From: Spirochaetales bacterium
GTDB taxonomy: Bacteria > Spirochaetota > Spirochaetia > SZUA-6 > DRHE01
DNA: 23,571 nt
Assembly: GCA_016930895.1 (NCBI GenBank)
Contig: JAFGFV010000269.1
Span: 1 to 23,571, forward strand
Direction of reading: 5' to 3'
Part shown: positions 1-7,482 of the stretch, piece after piece
How the letters are laid out: each line of letters starts with the position of its first letter
Position numbering within the stretch: the first letter of the stretch is position 1
The notes under the pieces: generated by a model
The model's database searches: none
Told to the model about the DNA's origin: nothing
What the model saw: the letters and a program-made list of their open reading frames with translations, nothing else
Made by a program: the position numbers and the translations under genes

Positions 1-1
1 C

Positions 2-364
2 GTGTACAGCCTGGCGCTGGTCGGGGCGGCCGTGGGGTTCCTGTGGTTCAACAGCCATCCCGCCGAGATCATGATGGGCGACACCGGCAGCCTCTCGCTG
101 GGGGGGGTCATCGGGGTCATGGCGTTGATCATCAAGAAGGAGATCCTGCTGTTCATCGTGGGCGGGGTGTTCGTGCTCGAGGTCCTCTCCGTGGCGATCC
201 AGGTCCTCTGGTTCAAGATGACCGGCAAACGGGTCTTCAAGATGGCCCCGCTGCATCACCATTTCGAGCTGATGGGCTGGACGGAGTCGAAGGTCGTGAT
301 TCGTTTCTGGATCCTCGGGGGGCTGTTCGCGATTCTGAGCCTTTCGACCTTGAAGATCCAGTGA
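2..364 (+). CDS. mraY: Phospho-N-acetylmuramoyl-pentapeptide-transferase, C-terminal part (5' end outside window)
   Basis: MraY moves phospho-MurNAc-pentapeptide from UDP onto undecaprenyl phosphate at the inner face of the membrane, making lipid I for peptidoglycan. About 120 C-terminal residues are visible. They contain the family's [11 protein letters not shown] metal/substrate loop near visible residue 25 and the PLHHHFE motif near residue 83, set among hydrophobic segments, with a last membrane helix just before the TGA stop. The frame is open to the left edge, so the true start lies upstream and the GTG at position 2 is internal. It heads the division cluster, followed 50 bases later by ftsW. 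In most bacteria murD lies between these two genes; it is absent here. The assignment rests on motifs and neighbourhood and is firm. Confidence 0.96.
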   Translation: MYSLALVGAAVGFLWFNSHPAEIMMGDTGSLSLGGVIGVMALIIKKEILLFIVGGVFVLEVLSVAIQVLWFKMTGKRVFKMAPLHHHFELMGWTESKVVIRFWILGGLFAILSLSTLKIQ

Positions 365-414
365 ATCGGGAGCGCGGGTAGAGTCGTGAGGGAACACGGA
401 GGAACGAAGGCGGC

Positions 415-1545
415 GTGAGCACCATGGAACGCATCGAGCGCAGACCCGGAGATCTCCTGCTCCTGGTCACCCAGGTGGCGCTGGTGGGCCTGGGCGTCGC
501 GGTGCTGTTTTCCGCCTCCTACCCCCACGCCCAGGCGCTGTTCCAGGACCCGTACCACTTCCTGAAACGCCAGGTGCTGTGGATCCTGATCGGCACGGCG
601 GCCGCCCTCCTGGCGGCGCAGCTGCCTCTGGCGTTCGTGCGCAGGAGCGTCCCGGGGCTGGTCGTCCTTGCGTTCGCGTTCATGGTCCTGACCTTCGTGC
701 CCGGAATCGGCGAACCGATCCAGGGGGCCCGACGATGGGTGTTCCTGTTCGGGCTGTCCTTCGAGCCCTCCGAGCTCGTCAAGCTGACCGTGGTGCTGTA
801 CCTGGCCTCGATCCTCAGCAAGAAGCAGGACCGGATGGACGACGCGATCAACGCCCTGCTGCCGCCGCTCTTGGTGGTCGGCGTGTTCGTGGCCCTGACG
901 TATCTGCAGAACGACTTCTCCACCGCGTTCTTCATCCTGATCGTCTCCCTGGCCATGTTTCTCGTGGGCCAGGTGCGGCTGCTGCACCTGCTGCTGCTCA
1001 GCGGACTGGCCGTGCCGCTGGGAGGGGTGCTCCTGTTCACGAAGAGCCACCGGGTGCGCAGGCTCATGGCTTTTCTGAACCCATTGGCGGACCCGAGAGG
1101 AAGCGGATATCAAGTGATCGCGTCCCAGACGGCCTTGTCCGGCGGGGGAGTTTGGGGCAGGGGATTGGGCAAGGGCATCAAGAAACTGGGAGGATTGCCC
1201 GAGGCCCACTCGGATTTCATCTTCGCGGTGGTGGGAGAGGAGACCGGCTTTCTGGGGGCGCTGTTCGTGCTCCTGCTGTTCGTGGTGTTCGCCTGGAGGG
1301 GGTACGCCGTCGCCTTCCGGGCCACGGACGCTTTTCACCGCTACCTGGCCTTCGGTCTGACCACTCTCATCTTCCTGCAGGCCATGCTCAACATCGCGGT
1401 GGTCGCCGGGCTGGTCCCGGCAACGGGTATTCCCCTGCCCTTCTTTTCCTCCGGAGGCTCGTCGATGCTCGTATCGCTCACCATCTGCGGGCTGCTGCTC
1501 AACCTGTCGAGGGTCAGCCTGCAAAGCTCCAGGAGGTTCCCGTAG
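415..1545 (+). CDS. ftsW: FtsW, SEDS-family septal peptidoglycan glycosyltransferase
   Basis: FtsW polymerises lipid II at the division septum with its partner class B PBP (FtsI). The 376-residue protein is a multi-pass membrane protein of usual family length. SEDS hallmarks include PSELVKL near residue 117, the acidic extracytoplasmic motif NDFSTAF near 164, LPEAHSDFIFAVVGEE near 261, and PLPFFSSGGSS near 342. RodA is the main alternative, but the place between mraY and ftsQ favours FtsW. The start is taken as GTG 415, 12 bases after a GGAGG; ATG 424, three codons in, is an alternative. The stop is followed directly by the ftsQ start with no spacer, which suggests translational coupling. The usual downstream neighbours murG, murC, murB and ddl are missing. 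Confidence 0.95.
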   Translation: MSTMERIERRPGDLLLLVTQVALVGLGVAVLFSASYPHAQALFQDPYHFLKRQVLWILIGTAAALLAAQLPLAFVRRSVPGLVVLAFAFMVLTFVPGIGEPIQGARRWVFLFGLSFEPSELVKLTVVLYLASILSKKQDRMDDAINALLPPLLVVGVFVALTYLQNDFSTAFFILIVSLAMFLVGQVRLLHLLLLSGLAVPLGGVLLFTKSHRVRRLMAFLNPLADPRGSGYQVIASQTALSGGGVWGRGLGKGIKKLGGLPEAHSDFIFAVVGEETGFLGALFVLLLFVVFAWRGYAVAFRATDAFHRYLAFGLTTLIFLQAMLNIAVVAGLVPATGIPLPFFSSGGSSMLVSLTICGLLLNLSRVSLQSSRRFP

Positions 1546-2355
1546 ATGTCTGAGGCCGTGGCCTTTGGCCGCTCCAAGACCCCCCGCTCGGAGTCGCTGT
1601 TCACCCGGCTGCTGTGGGTGGTGGTCTGCCTTCTGGCGCTGCTCCTGGCCGGGGAGATCCTCTTTCACTTCGTGATTGCCCCCCGGCTGGTCGTGCGGAA
1701 CGTCCGCATCCGCACCTCCCTTCCCCTTTCGGAGGAGGAGGTCCTTGCCATCGCCGGTCTGGACACCGGTGAGTACTACTTCCGCCTGGATACCGAGGAG
1801 ATTCGGCGGCGTCTGGAGGCCTACCCGATGATCCGCTCGGCGACCGTCGAGAAACACTTCCCCGACTCGGTCGAGCTCTTCCTGCAGGAGCGGGAGCCCC
1901 TGTCCATGCTCCTGTACGAAGCCCCCGACGGCAGGAGCGTCCCGGTGGTCATCGACGAGGAGGGCGTGGTGTTCCAGATCGGGGCGGCGGTCAGCGCGTG
2001 GAACCTGCCGGTGCTCACCGGCGTGAAGTTCCGCGAGCTCGCCGTGGGCAGCCGCCTGCCCGAGCAGGTTTGGCCGCTCCTGGCGGAGCTCCAGTCGCTG
2101 CGGGAGGCGCAGCCGGAGCTGTACGCTCTGATCTCGGAGCTGCGGATCGTCTCCAGGACTGCCGGGCGGTACGAACTGCTGATGTACCCTGTGCACGAGC
2201 CGGTGCGGGTGCGCCTGGGATCCGCGCTCGAGGCAGGGGCGATCCGCAACGCCCTGATGGTCATCGACGTGTTCGAGCGGCAGGGGATCGCGGACCGGGT
2301 CAGGGAGCTGGACCTGCGCACGGGCGAGGTGGTCTACACGATGAAGGAGGATTGA
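1546..2355 (+). CDS. ftsQ: FtsQ/DivIB cell division protein
   Basis: FtsQ/DivIB is a bitopic membrane protein that links early cytoplasmic divisome proteins to the septal synthase FtsWI. The 269-residue protein has a charged cytoplasmic N-terminus and one membrane helix at about residues 21-43. An extracytoplasmic POTRA-like domain follows from about residue 50 (VVRNVRI onward) through the motif region around YPMIRSATVEKHFPDSVELF near 95, and then the beta domain. The start ATG abuts the ftsW stop and has an AGGAGG at 1531-1536 inside ftsW. Sequence identity in this family is low, so the call rests on topology, the POTRA pattern and position before ftsA. Spirochaete annotations often name it divIB. 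Confidence 0.9.
   Translation: MSEAVAFGRSKTPRSESLFTRLLWVVVCLLALLLAGEILFHFVIAPRLVVRNVRIRTSLPLSEEEVLAIAGLDTGEYYFRLDTEEIRRRLEAYPMIRSATVEKHFPDSVELFLQEREPLSMLLYEAPDGRSVPVVIDEEGVVFQIGAAVSAWNLPVLTGVKFRELAVGSRLPEQVWPLLAELQSLREAQPELYALISELRIVSRTAGRYELLMYPVHEPVRVRLGSALEAGAIRNALMVIDVFERQGIADRVRELDLRTGEVVYTMKED
2344..2350 (+). promoter_or_regulatory. Ribosome binding site fixing the GTG start of ftsA
   Basis: AAGGAGG lies eight bases before GTG 2359, within the last codons of ftsQ. It supports the GTG as the ftsA start; the protein then begins with the short lead-in expected before the first actin-fold strand. Confidence 0.7.
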
Positions 2356-2358
2356 TCC

Positions 2359-3594
2359 GTGGCGGGTGAAGATCTGATCGTCGGTCTGGATATCGGTACC
2401 ACCAAGGTCTGCGTGGTCGTAGGAGAGTACAACGAGACCGGCCAGCTGGAAATCATCGGGGTGGGGACCGTCCCCTCCCGCGGTCTGCGGCGCGGGGTGG
2501 TCATCAACATCGAGACCACGGTGCGCTCGATCGCCGCGGCCGTGGAGGCCGCCGAGATGATGTCCGGGCGGGAGGTGTCGGCTGTCTGCACCGGCATCGC
2601 CGGGGGCCACATCGAAGGGATCAATTCCCGCGGCGTGGTGGCCGTGACCGGGAGAGGGCGGGAGATTGCGAGGGAGGACGTGGACCGGGTCATCGACGCG
2701 GCCAAGGCGATCGTGATCCCGATGGACCGGGAGGTCCTGCACGTGATCCCCCAGGAGTTCATCGTCGACGACCAGGGGGGGATCAAGAACCCGATCGGCA
2801 TGATCGGCGTGCGGCTCGAATCGGAGGTCCACATCATCACGGGCGCCGTCACGTCCGCCCAGAACATCGTCAAGTGCGTGAACCGGGCCGGCTTCCGGGT
2901 CAACGACATCGTGCTCGAGCCCCTGGCCTCTTCCAAGGCCGTGCTGAGCCAGGACGAGAAGGAGCTGGGCGTGCTGCTGATCGACATCGGCGGCGGCACC
3001 ACCGACGTGCTCCTGCACCTGGAGGGGGCGCCGTATCACACGGAGGTGCTGGCGGTTGGGGGGGACCAGGTCACCAATGACCTCTCGATTGTCCTGAAAA
3101 CCCCCCTGGAGGCGGCCGAGCGACTCAAGAAGGACGCCGGCTGCTGCTACTCCCCGATCGTGGAAGAGGACGAGGAGGTGCACATCCCCGGAGTAGGCGG
3201 TCGGCCGCCGCGGACCATCCTGCGCTCGGAGCTCGTGGAGATCGTCCAGCCCAGGATGACCGAGATCCTGGGCATGATCCGGGAGCAGATCGACCGCAAG
3301 GGGTACATGGGGCTCATCGGGGGCGGGGTGGTGCTGACCGGAGGAGGGTCGCTGCTGCCCGGAACCGGAGAGCTGGCCACCGATATCTTCAACCTTCCGG
3401 CCCGCATCGGATATCCGGTCAAGCTGGGAGGCCTCGTGGAGGAGTACTACAGCCCGATCTTCGCGACGGGCGTAGGGCTGGTGCTGTACGGGGCGGCCAA
3501 GCGGGAAGTGGACTACGTGGACACGAGCACGAGCGAGAAGACCTTCAACGGCGTCTGGGAACGGATGCGCGGCTGGTTCAAGGAGTTCTTCTAG
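2359..3594 (+). CDS. ftsA: FtsA, actin-like membrane tether of the Z-ring
   Basis: FtsA binds ATP, anchors FtsZ filaments to the inner membrane and recruits later divisome proteins. The 411-residue protein shows the actin-fold landmarks in order: phosphate-1 loop GLDIGTTK near residues 9-16, phosphate-2 loop DIGGGTTD at 209-216, and the adenosine loop TGGGSLL from about 327. The extreme C-terminus (about 398-411, [12 protein letters not shown]) fits the amphipathic membrane-targeting helix typical of FtsA. Subdomain 1C lies between the two phosphate loops. It starts with GTG three bases after the ftsQ stop and is followed by ftsZ after 49 bases, the classic pairing. Length and motifs are ordinary. 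Confidence 0.97.
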   Translation: MAGEDLIVGLDIGTTKVCVVVGEYNETGQLEIIGVGTVPSRGLRRGVVINIETTVRSIAAAVEAAEMMSGREVSAVCTGIAGGHIEGINSRGVVAVTGRGREIAREDVDRVIDAAKAIVIPMDREVLHVIPQEFIVDDQGGIKNPIGMIGVRLESEVHIITGAVTSAQNIVKCVNRAGFRVNDIVLEPLASSKAVLSQDEKELGVLLIDIGGGTTDVLLHLEGAPYHTEVLAVGGDQVTNDLSIVLKTPLEAAERLKKDAGCCYSPIVEEDEEVHIPGVGGRPPRTILRSELVEIVQPRMTEILGMIREQIDRKGYMGLIGGGVVLTGGGSLLPGTGELATDIFNLPARIGYPVKLGGLVEEYYSPIFATGVGLVLYGAAKREVDYVDTSTSEKTFNGVWERMRGWFKEFF

Positions 3595-3643
3595 AGGACC
3601 TCAACGGCGACGCAGTCGTCATACGAGCGAATGGGAGGGGAGC

Positions 3644-4810
3644 ATGAATATCGAGTTCAGCGATGAGGCGGGGACCAACCTGACCGTCATCAAGGTCATC
3701 GGCGTTGGCGGGGGCGGCAGCAATGCCGTCAACCGCATGATCGCCACGGGGCTCAAGAACGTGCAGTTCGTGGCGGCCAACACCGACCTCCAGGCGCTGC
3801 AGTTGGCCAAGGCCCAGACCCGGCTGGCCCTGGGCACCAAGCTCACCGGCGGTCTGGGCGCCGGGGGGGTCCCGGAGATCGGGGAGAAGGCCGCCCTGGA
3901 GGACGAGGACCACCTTCGGGAAACCCTCAAAGGGGCCGACATGGTGTTCATCACCGCCGGCATGGGCGGGGGGACCGGCACGGGCGGCGCCCCCGTGGTG
4001 GCCAGGATCGCCCGGGAGTTGGGCTCCTTGAGCGTGGCGGTGGTCACCAAGCCCTTCGACTTCGAGGGGCGGCGCAAGATGGAGATCGCCGAGGAGGGGA
4101 TCGCGGAACTGCGCAAGGAGGTCGACACCCTGATCGTGATCCCGAACCAGTACCTGCTCAAGATCGTCGAGCGCAGGACGCCGATCCGGGAGGCCTTCCT
4201 CATGGCCGACGACGTGCTGCGCCAGGGCGTGCAGGGCATCTCGGACCTGATCACCGAGCCGGGGGAGATCAACATCGATTTCGCGGACGTCAAGACGATC
4301 ATGAAGGGCAACGGAGACGCCCTGATGGGAGTCGGCATCGGCACCGGGGACAACCGCGCCGTGGACGCCGCCACCAACGCGATCAACAACCCCCTCCTCG
4401 AGGACGCCAAGATCGAAGGGGCGCGGGGCATCCTGGTCAACGTGACCGGCGGCAGCGATCTGTGCCTCTCGGAGTTCGAGGAGGTCCTCAAGATCATCAC
4501 CTCCAGCGCGGACCGGGAGGCGCTGGTGATCTCCGGCACGAGCATCAGCCCCACTCTCGCCGAGCAGATACGGGTCACTGTGATCGCCACGGGTTTCAAC
4601 ATCGAGGCGCCCGCTCGAAGCACCCGGGAGCCCGAAGCGCAGCAGGCCAAGGGAGACATCATCTCCTATGACGAATGGATCAAGATGCGCAAGGGACTGG
4701 CCGCCAAGGCCGCCGGGGAGTTCCTGCTGGGGCGCAACTCCCGGGAAGAGGACCTGAACGTTCCCACGGTGCTGAGGGAGAAGAAGTATCTCCACCAGGG
4801 AGACTCCTGA
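3644..4810 (+). CDS. ftsZ: FtsZ, tubulin-like cell division GTPase
   Basis: FtsZ polymerises in a GTP-dependent way into the Z-ring that places the septum. The 388-residue protein has the N-terminal GGGGSNAVN loop near residue 24, the tubulin signature GGGTGTG at about 108-114, and the T7 catalytic loop [11 protein letters not shown] from residue 210. A short linker of about 50 residues leads to a conserved C-terminal peptide, DLNVPTVLR at 370-378, which in this family binds FtsA. It continues with a ten-residue tail [10 protein letters not shown] beyond that peptide. The ATG has GGGAGGGG about four bases upstream. The 49-base spacer to ftsA shows no convincing promoter. Confidence 0.98.
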   Translation: MNIEFSDEAGTNLTVIKVIGVGGGGSNAVNRMIATGLKNVQFVAANTDLQALQLAKAQTRLALGTKLTGGLGAGGVPEIGEKAALEDEDHLRETLKGADMVFITAGMGGGTGTGGAPVVARIARELGSLSVAVVTKPFDFEGRRKMEIAEEGIAELRKEVDTLIVIPNQYLLKIVERRTPIREAFLMADDVLRQGVQGISDLITEPGEINIDFADVKTIMKGNGDALMGVGIGTGDNRAVDAATNAINNPLLEDAKIEGARGILVNVTGGSDLCLSEFEEVLKIITSSADREALVISGTSISPTLAEQIRVTVIATGFNIEAPARSTREPEAQQAKGDIISYDEWIKMRKGLAAKAAGEFLLGRNSREEDLNVPTVLREKKYLHQGDS

Positions 4811-4819
4811 TTCCGGGTC

Positions 4820-5707
4820 ATGGGAACACCTCCGCGCGCCTGCGCCGCCTACGCCGACTACCTGACGGCGGAGCTGCGCCTTTCGCCGGCCACGATCGAC
4901 GCCTACCTCCTGGAGGCGCGACTGCTCCTGGAATACCTTGCCGCCGACGAGCTGGAGCTGGCCCAGGTCACCGCAAGCGTGCTGATCGAGTACCTGGTGC
5001 ACCGGCAGCTGGAGGGAGCCAGCAGCCGGACCACCGCCAAGAGCCTGAGCGCGCTGCGCTGCCTGTTCCGCTTCCTGAACCGCGAGGGCCTGGTGGATAC
5101 GGACCCTTCAGAGCACCTGGAGAGCCCGCGCATGCCGCGCTCCCTGCCCGCGGTCTTTTCCCAGGAGGAGGTGAACCGGCTGCTGGAGGCCATCCGGCCG
5201 GAGGACCCGGCGGCCCTGCGGGACCGCTGCCTGTTCGAGCTGATCTACTCCTGCGGGCTGCGGGTCTCCGAGGCCTCGGAGCTGACCCTGGACCGCTATT
5301 TCCCCAAGGCCCGGGTCCTGAGGGTGTTCGGCAAGGGAAGCAAGGAGCGCCTGGTCCCGGTCGGAGAGGTCGCCGCCCGCTGGCTGGAGGAGTACCTGAG
5401 GGAAGGCCGGCCGGCGCTGCTGGGCGGCCGGCGGGAGAAGGCGCTGTTCGTCAACCAGCGGGGCCAGAAGCTTTCCCGCAAGGGAATGTGGAAGCGCTTC
5501 AAGAGCTACGCCGCCGCCGCCGGCCTGGAGGGCAAGGTGCACACCCTGCGCCACTCCTTCGCCACGCACCTGCTGGAAGGAGGGGCCGATCTGCGCTCGG
5601 TGCAGATGCTCCTGGGTCACGCGGATATCGGCACCACCCAGATCTACACCCACGTGGACGAGGCGCAGCTCAAGGCCTATCACGCCGAGTACCACCCGCG
5701 GGGGTAG
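4820..5707 (+). CDS. xerD: XerD-like tyrosine recombinase
   Basis: The 295-residue protein is a site-specific tyrosine recombinase of the Xer type, expected to resolve chromosome dimers at dif. The N-terminal SAM-like core-binding domain covers about 1-95, followed by the catalytic domain. All six catalytic positions are visible: R148, K172, H241, R244, H267 and nucleophile Y276. The C-terminus (VQMLLGHADIGTTQIYTHV, then a tail ending YHPRG) resembles XerD from memory, whereas the recombinase at 9614 resembles XerC. It begins nine bases after the ftsZ stop. A phage integrase is unlikely given the short Xer length, the core-gene context and the lack of other mobile genes. The Xer family call is firm; the C versus D assignment is inferred from tail motifs. 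Confidence 0.9.
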   Translation: MGTPPRACAAYADYLTAELRLSPATIDAYLLEARLLLEYLAADELELAQVTASVLIEYLVHRQLEGASSRTTAKSLSALRCLFRFLNREGLVDTDPSEHLESPRMPRSLPAVFSQEEVNRLLEAIRPEDPAALRDRCLFELIYSCGLRVSEASELTLDRYFPKARVLRVFGKGSKERLVPVGEVAARWLEEYLREGRPALLGGRREKALFVNQRGQKLSRKGMWKRFKSYAAAAGLEGKVHTLRHSFATHLLEGGADLRSVQMLLGHADIGTTQIYTHVDEAQLKAYHAEYHPRG

Positions 5708-5721
5708 GGCCGGAGGAGGGG

Positions 5722-5799
5722 ATGGAAGAGGAGCACGGTGGATGGAAGCGGAAGATGCGTTTGCTGCGTACTAGAGCAGTGAGGAGCGCAAGGTCTTGA
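5722..5799 (+). CDS. Possible 25-residue leader peptide overlapping the lipoprotein start
   Basis: This short frame starts with ATG directly behind a GGAGGAGGGG run at 5712-5721 and encodes a basic 25-residue peptide (MEEEHGGWKRKMRLLRTRAV, then RSARS). Its TGA stop at 5797-5799 overlaps the TTG start of the next gene at 5796-5798. Strong ribosome-binding signal plus stop-start overlap suggest a translated leader that couples translation to a weak TTG start. No family is recognised. In GC-rich DNA open frames of this length are common by chance, so it may not be translated. Confidence 0.2.
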   Translation: MEEEHGGWKRKMRLLRTRAVRSARS

Positions 5800-6551
5800 A
5801 GACGACGGTGGGTGCCTGTCTGGCCGCGGTCCTGGCTGCAGTCTTGGCTGCGGTTTCCCTCGCAGGCTGCGGTCCGGGCCAGGAGGACTATCTCGAACCC
5901 CTGGAACGGATGGAGTCCCCCCGCTCCGCGGACAGGACCCCTTCCGGGGAGCTCTCGGATGCCCGGATCGAGGAGCTCGAGCAGGCCATCGCGCGCTATC
6001 GTCGAGAGGTGGAGCGCACGGTGGAAGCCACGGCCCAGATCGGGATCTACCACAAGATGCTCGCCCTGCAGTACATGCAGAGACAGATGTACGGTCCCGC
6101 CTACGAGAGTTTCCAGGAGGCCATCACGATCCACCCGGAGAACCCGATTCTCTTCCATTATGGGGGAGTGTGCGCCGCCAGGATGAGCCAGGCACAGGTC
6201 GACGCGCAGGCGCGCTCCCTGTGGCTCGAGCGGGCGGAAAAGCTCTATCGCCGGGCCATCGACCTGGACCCCGGGTACGTGGACGCCCTGTACGCCCTCT
6301 CGGTCCTGCTGGCCTTCGAACTGGAACGGCCGCAGGAGGCCTTGGAGCTGACCGAGCGCATCCTCGAGATCGAAAGGAACAACGTGGAAGCCATGTTCCT
6401 GCTGGGAAACCTCTACTATCGGCTCGGAAGCCTGGATGAGGCCCTGGCGGTGTACCGGCGGATTCAGGAACAGACCACGGTGCCCGAGCGCCGTGAAGAG
6501 GCGCTGGAGAACCAGCGCAGGATCGAGGAAGAGCTGTATGGCGCACCGTGA
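5796..6551 (+). CDS. TPR-repeat lipoprotein of unknown function, between ftsZ/xerD and dprA
   Basis: The 251-residue protein begins with a lipoprotein signal peptide: basic start MKTT, a hydrophobic stretch with AAVL-type repeats, and lipobox LAGC with the acylated cysteine at residue 25. After a charged linker (about 26-65) come tetratricopeptide-type helical repeats to the end, clearest at about 87-112, 145-172 and 186-235 (for example YRRAIDLDPGYVDALYALSV and LLGNLYYRLGSLDEALAVYR). TPRs usually mediate protein-protein contacts. An in-frame stop at 5772 leaves TTG 5796 as the only start that includes the signal peptide; GAGGAG at 5781-5786 serves it. A TPR protein at this position is, from memory, conserved in spirochaetes. 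A role in envelope or division is inference; its partner is unknown. Confidence 0.85.
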   Translation: MKTTVGACLAAVLAAVLAAVSLAGCGPGQEDYLEPLERMESPRSADRTPSGELSDARIEELEQAIARYRREVERTVEATAQIGIYHKMLALQYMQRQMYGPAYESFQEAITIHPENPILFHYGGVCAARMSQAQVDAQARSLWLERAEKLYRRAIDLDPGYVDALYALSVLLAFELERPQEALELTERILEIERNNVEAMFLLGNLYYRLGSLDEALAVYRRIQEQTTVPERREEALENQRRIEEELYGAP

Positions 6552-7467
6552 GGTCCTGGCCCTGGCCTTGTCCGCGCTTCCGGCCTTGCGGCCGCGGGAG
6601 CGCCTGCTGCTGCTGGAGGCCTGCGGAGGCCCGGACCGCCTGTCGCGTATGGGCACCGTCGAGCTGGCGGGCCTGCTGGGCAGGTCCTTCGAGGGCTGTT
6701 CCTGGCGGCCCGCGGAGGCCGTGCGCTGGGCGGAGGGGGCCGGGGATGACTTGACTCGCGCGGGCTTCGTGTGCACCTTCTACTGGGAGCCGGCCTTCCC
6801 GTCGGGATTGAGGGAGATCTATGACCCGCCGCTGGTCTTGTTCTGGAGGGGCGTGCCGCCAGCGGCGCAGCGGAACCTCGTGGCGATCGTCGGCACGCGC
6901 CGGCCCACGGGGGCGGCACGGCAGAGGGCCTATCGGTTGGGTTTCGAGCTCGCCCGCGCCGGGGTGGGGACCGTTTCGGGACTGGCCCGGGGCATAGACG
7001 CCGAGGCGCAGCGCGGGACCGTCGACGGAGGCGGATACACGATCGGGGTCCTGGGCGGGGGGATCGACGCGGTGTCGCCCCCCAGCAGCCGGGTCCTGGC
7101 GCGGAGGATCCTGGGCAGCGGCGGGGCCCTGACCAGCGAGTACCCCCCGAAGATTCCGGCGGAGGCATTTCACTTCCCGGCGCGAAATCGGATCATCAGT
7201 GCCCTGGCTCGAAGCGTGGTGGTCGTGCAGGCCCCGGCGCGTTCCGGGGCGCTCATCACTGCCGAGTACGCCCTGGAGCACAACCGGGACCTGGTCGTGC
7301 ACGCCGTCGGGTTGTGCGGAGAGGTCGGCAGCGGAAGCCGCGGACTGTGGCAGGAAGGGGCAACGGTAGTGCGTTGCGGGGCGGACGTGCTGGCTATATG
7401 GGGTGCAGAGGCGCAGGTCGCCGCAGGCGCGGCCGCGATCGCGGCTGGAGGAGCAGGAAGGACTTAG
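6538..7467 (+). CDS. dprA: DprA/Smf DNA-processing protein
   Basis: DprA binds single-stranded DNA entering by transformation and loads RecA; many non-competent bacteria keep it (also called smf). The 309-residue protein has a helical N-terminal region (to about 90) and the extended Rossmann fold from about residue 112. Landmarks are VAIVGTRRPTG with GTR at 119-121, SGLARGIDAEAQRG near 151, FPARNRIISAL near 215 and the APARSGALITAEYALE region near 232. Start ATG 6538 lies 14 bases inside the end of the TPR lipoprotein and is preceded by GAGGAAGAG; it places the protein at normal length. The dprA-topA order is widely conserved. Nothing in the window otherwise indicates competence machinery. 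Confidence 0.93.
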   Translation: MAHREVLALALSALPALRPRERLLLLEACGGPDRLSRMGTVELAGLLGRSFEGCSWRPAEAVRWAEGAGDDLTRAGFVCTFYWEPAFPSGLREIYDPPLVLFWRGVPPAAQRNLVAIVGTRRPTGAARQRAYRLGFELARAGVGTVSGLARGIDAEAQRGTVDGGGYTIGVLGGGIDAVSPPSSRVLARRILGSGGALTSEYPPKIPAEAFHFPARNRIISALARSVVVVQAPARSGALITAEYALEHNRDLVVHAVGLCGEVGSGSRGLWQEGATVVRCGADVLAIWGAEAQVAAGAAAIAAGGAGRT

Positions 7468-7482
7468 GACGTAGGGCAGGAC

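Noticed and set aside
256..3183. A 975-codon open frame on the - strand opposite ftsW, ftsQ and ftsA
   Set aside because: Its composition (Asp, Gln, His, Arg and Leu rich, low complexity) is that of an antisense shadow of GC-rich codons, and the + strand holds three clear conserved genes.
4811..5795. A dif recombination site near the xer genes
   Set aside because: I saw no 28-bp imperfect palindrome of dif type in the short gaps around xerD or xerC; dif is normally at the replication terminus, not beside the genes.
4675..5799. A long + strand frame overlapping the end of ftsZ and all of xerD in another frame
   Set aside because: Low-complexity Gly/Pro/Arg translation typical of a shadow; only its last 25 codons were kept, separately, as a weak leader candidate because of their ribosome site.
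6436..6537. Upstream extension of dprA by 34 codons
   Set aside because: It is out-of-frame TPR-protein sequence; ATG 6538 has a ribosome site and gives a normal DprA N-terminus.
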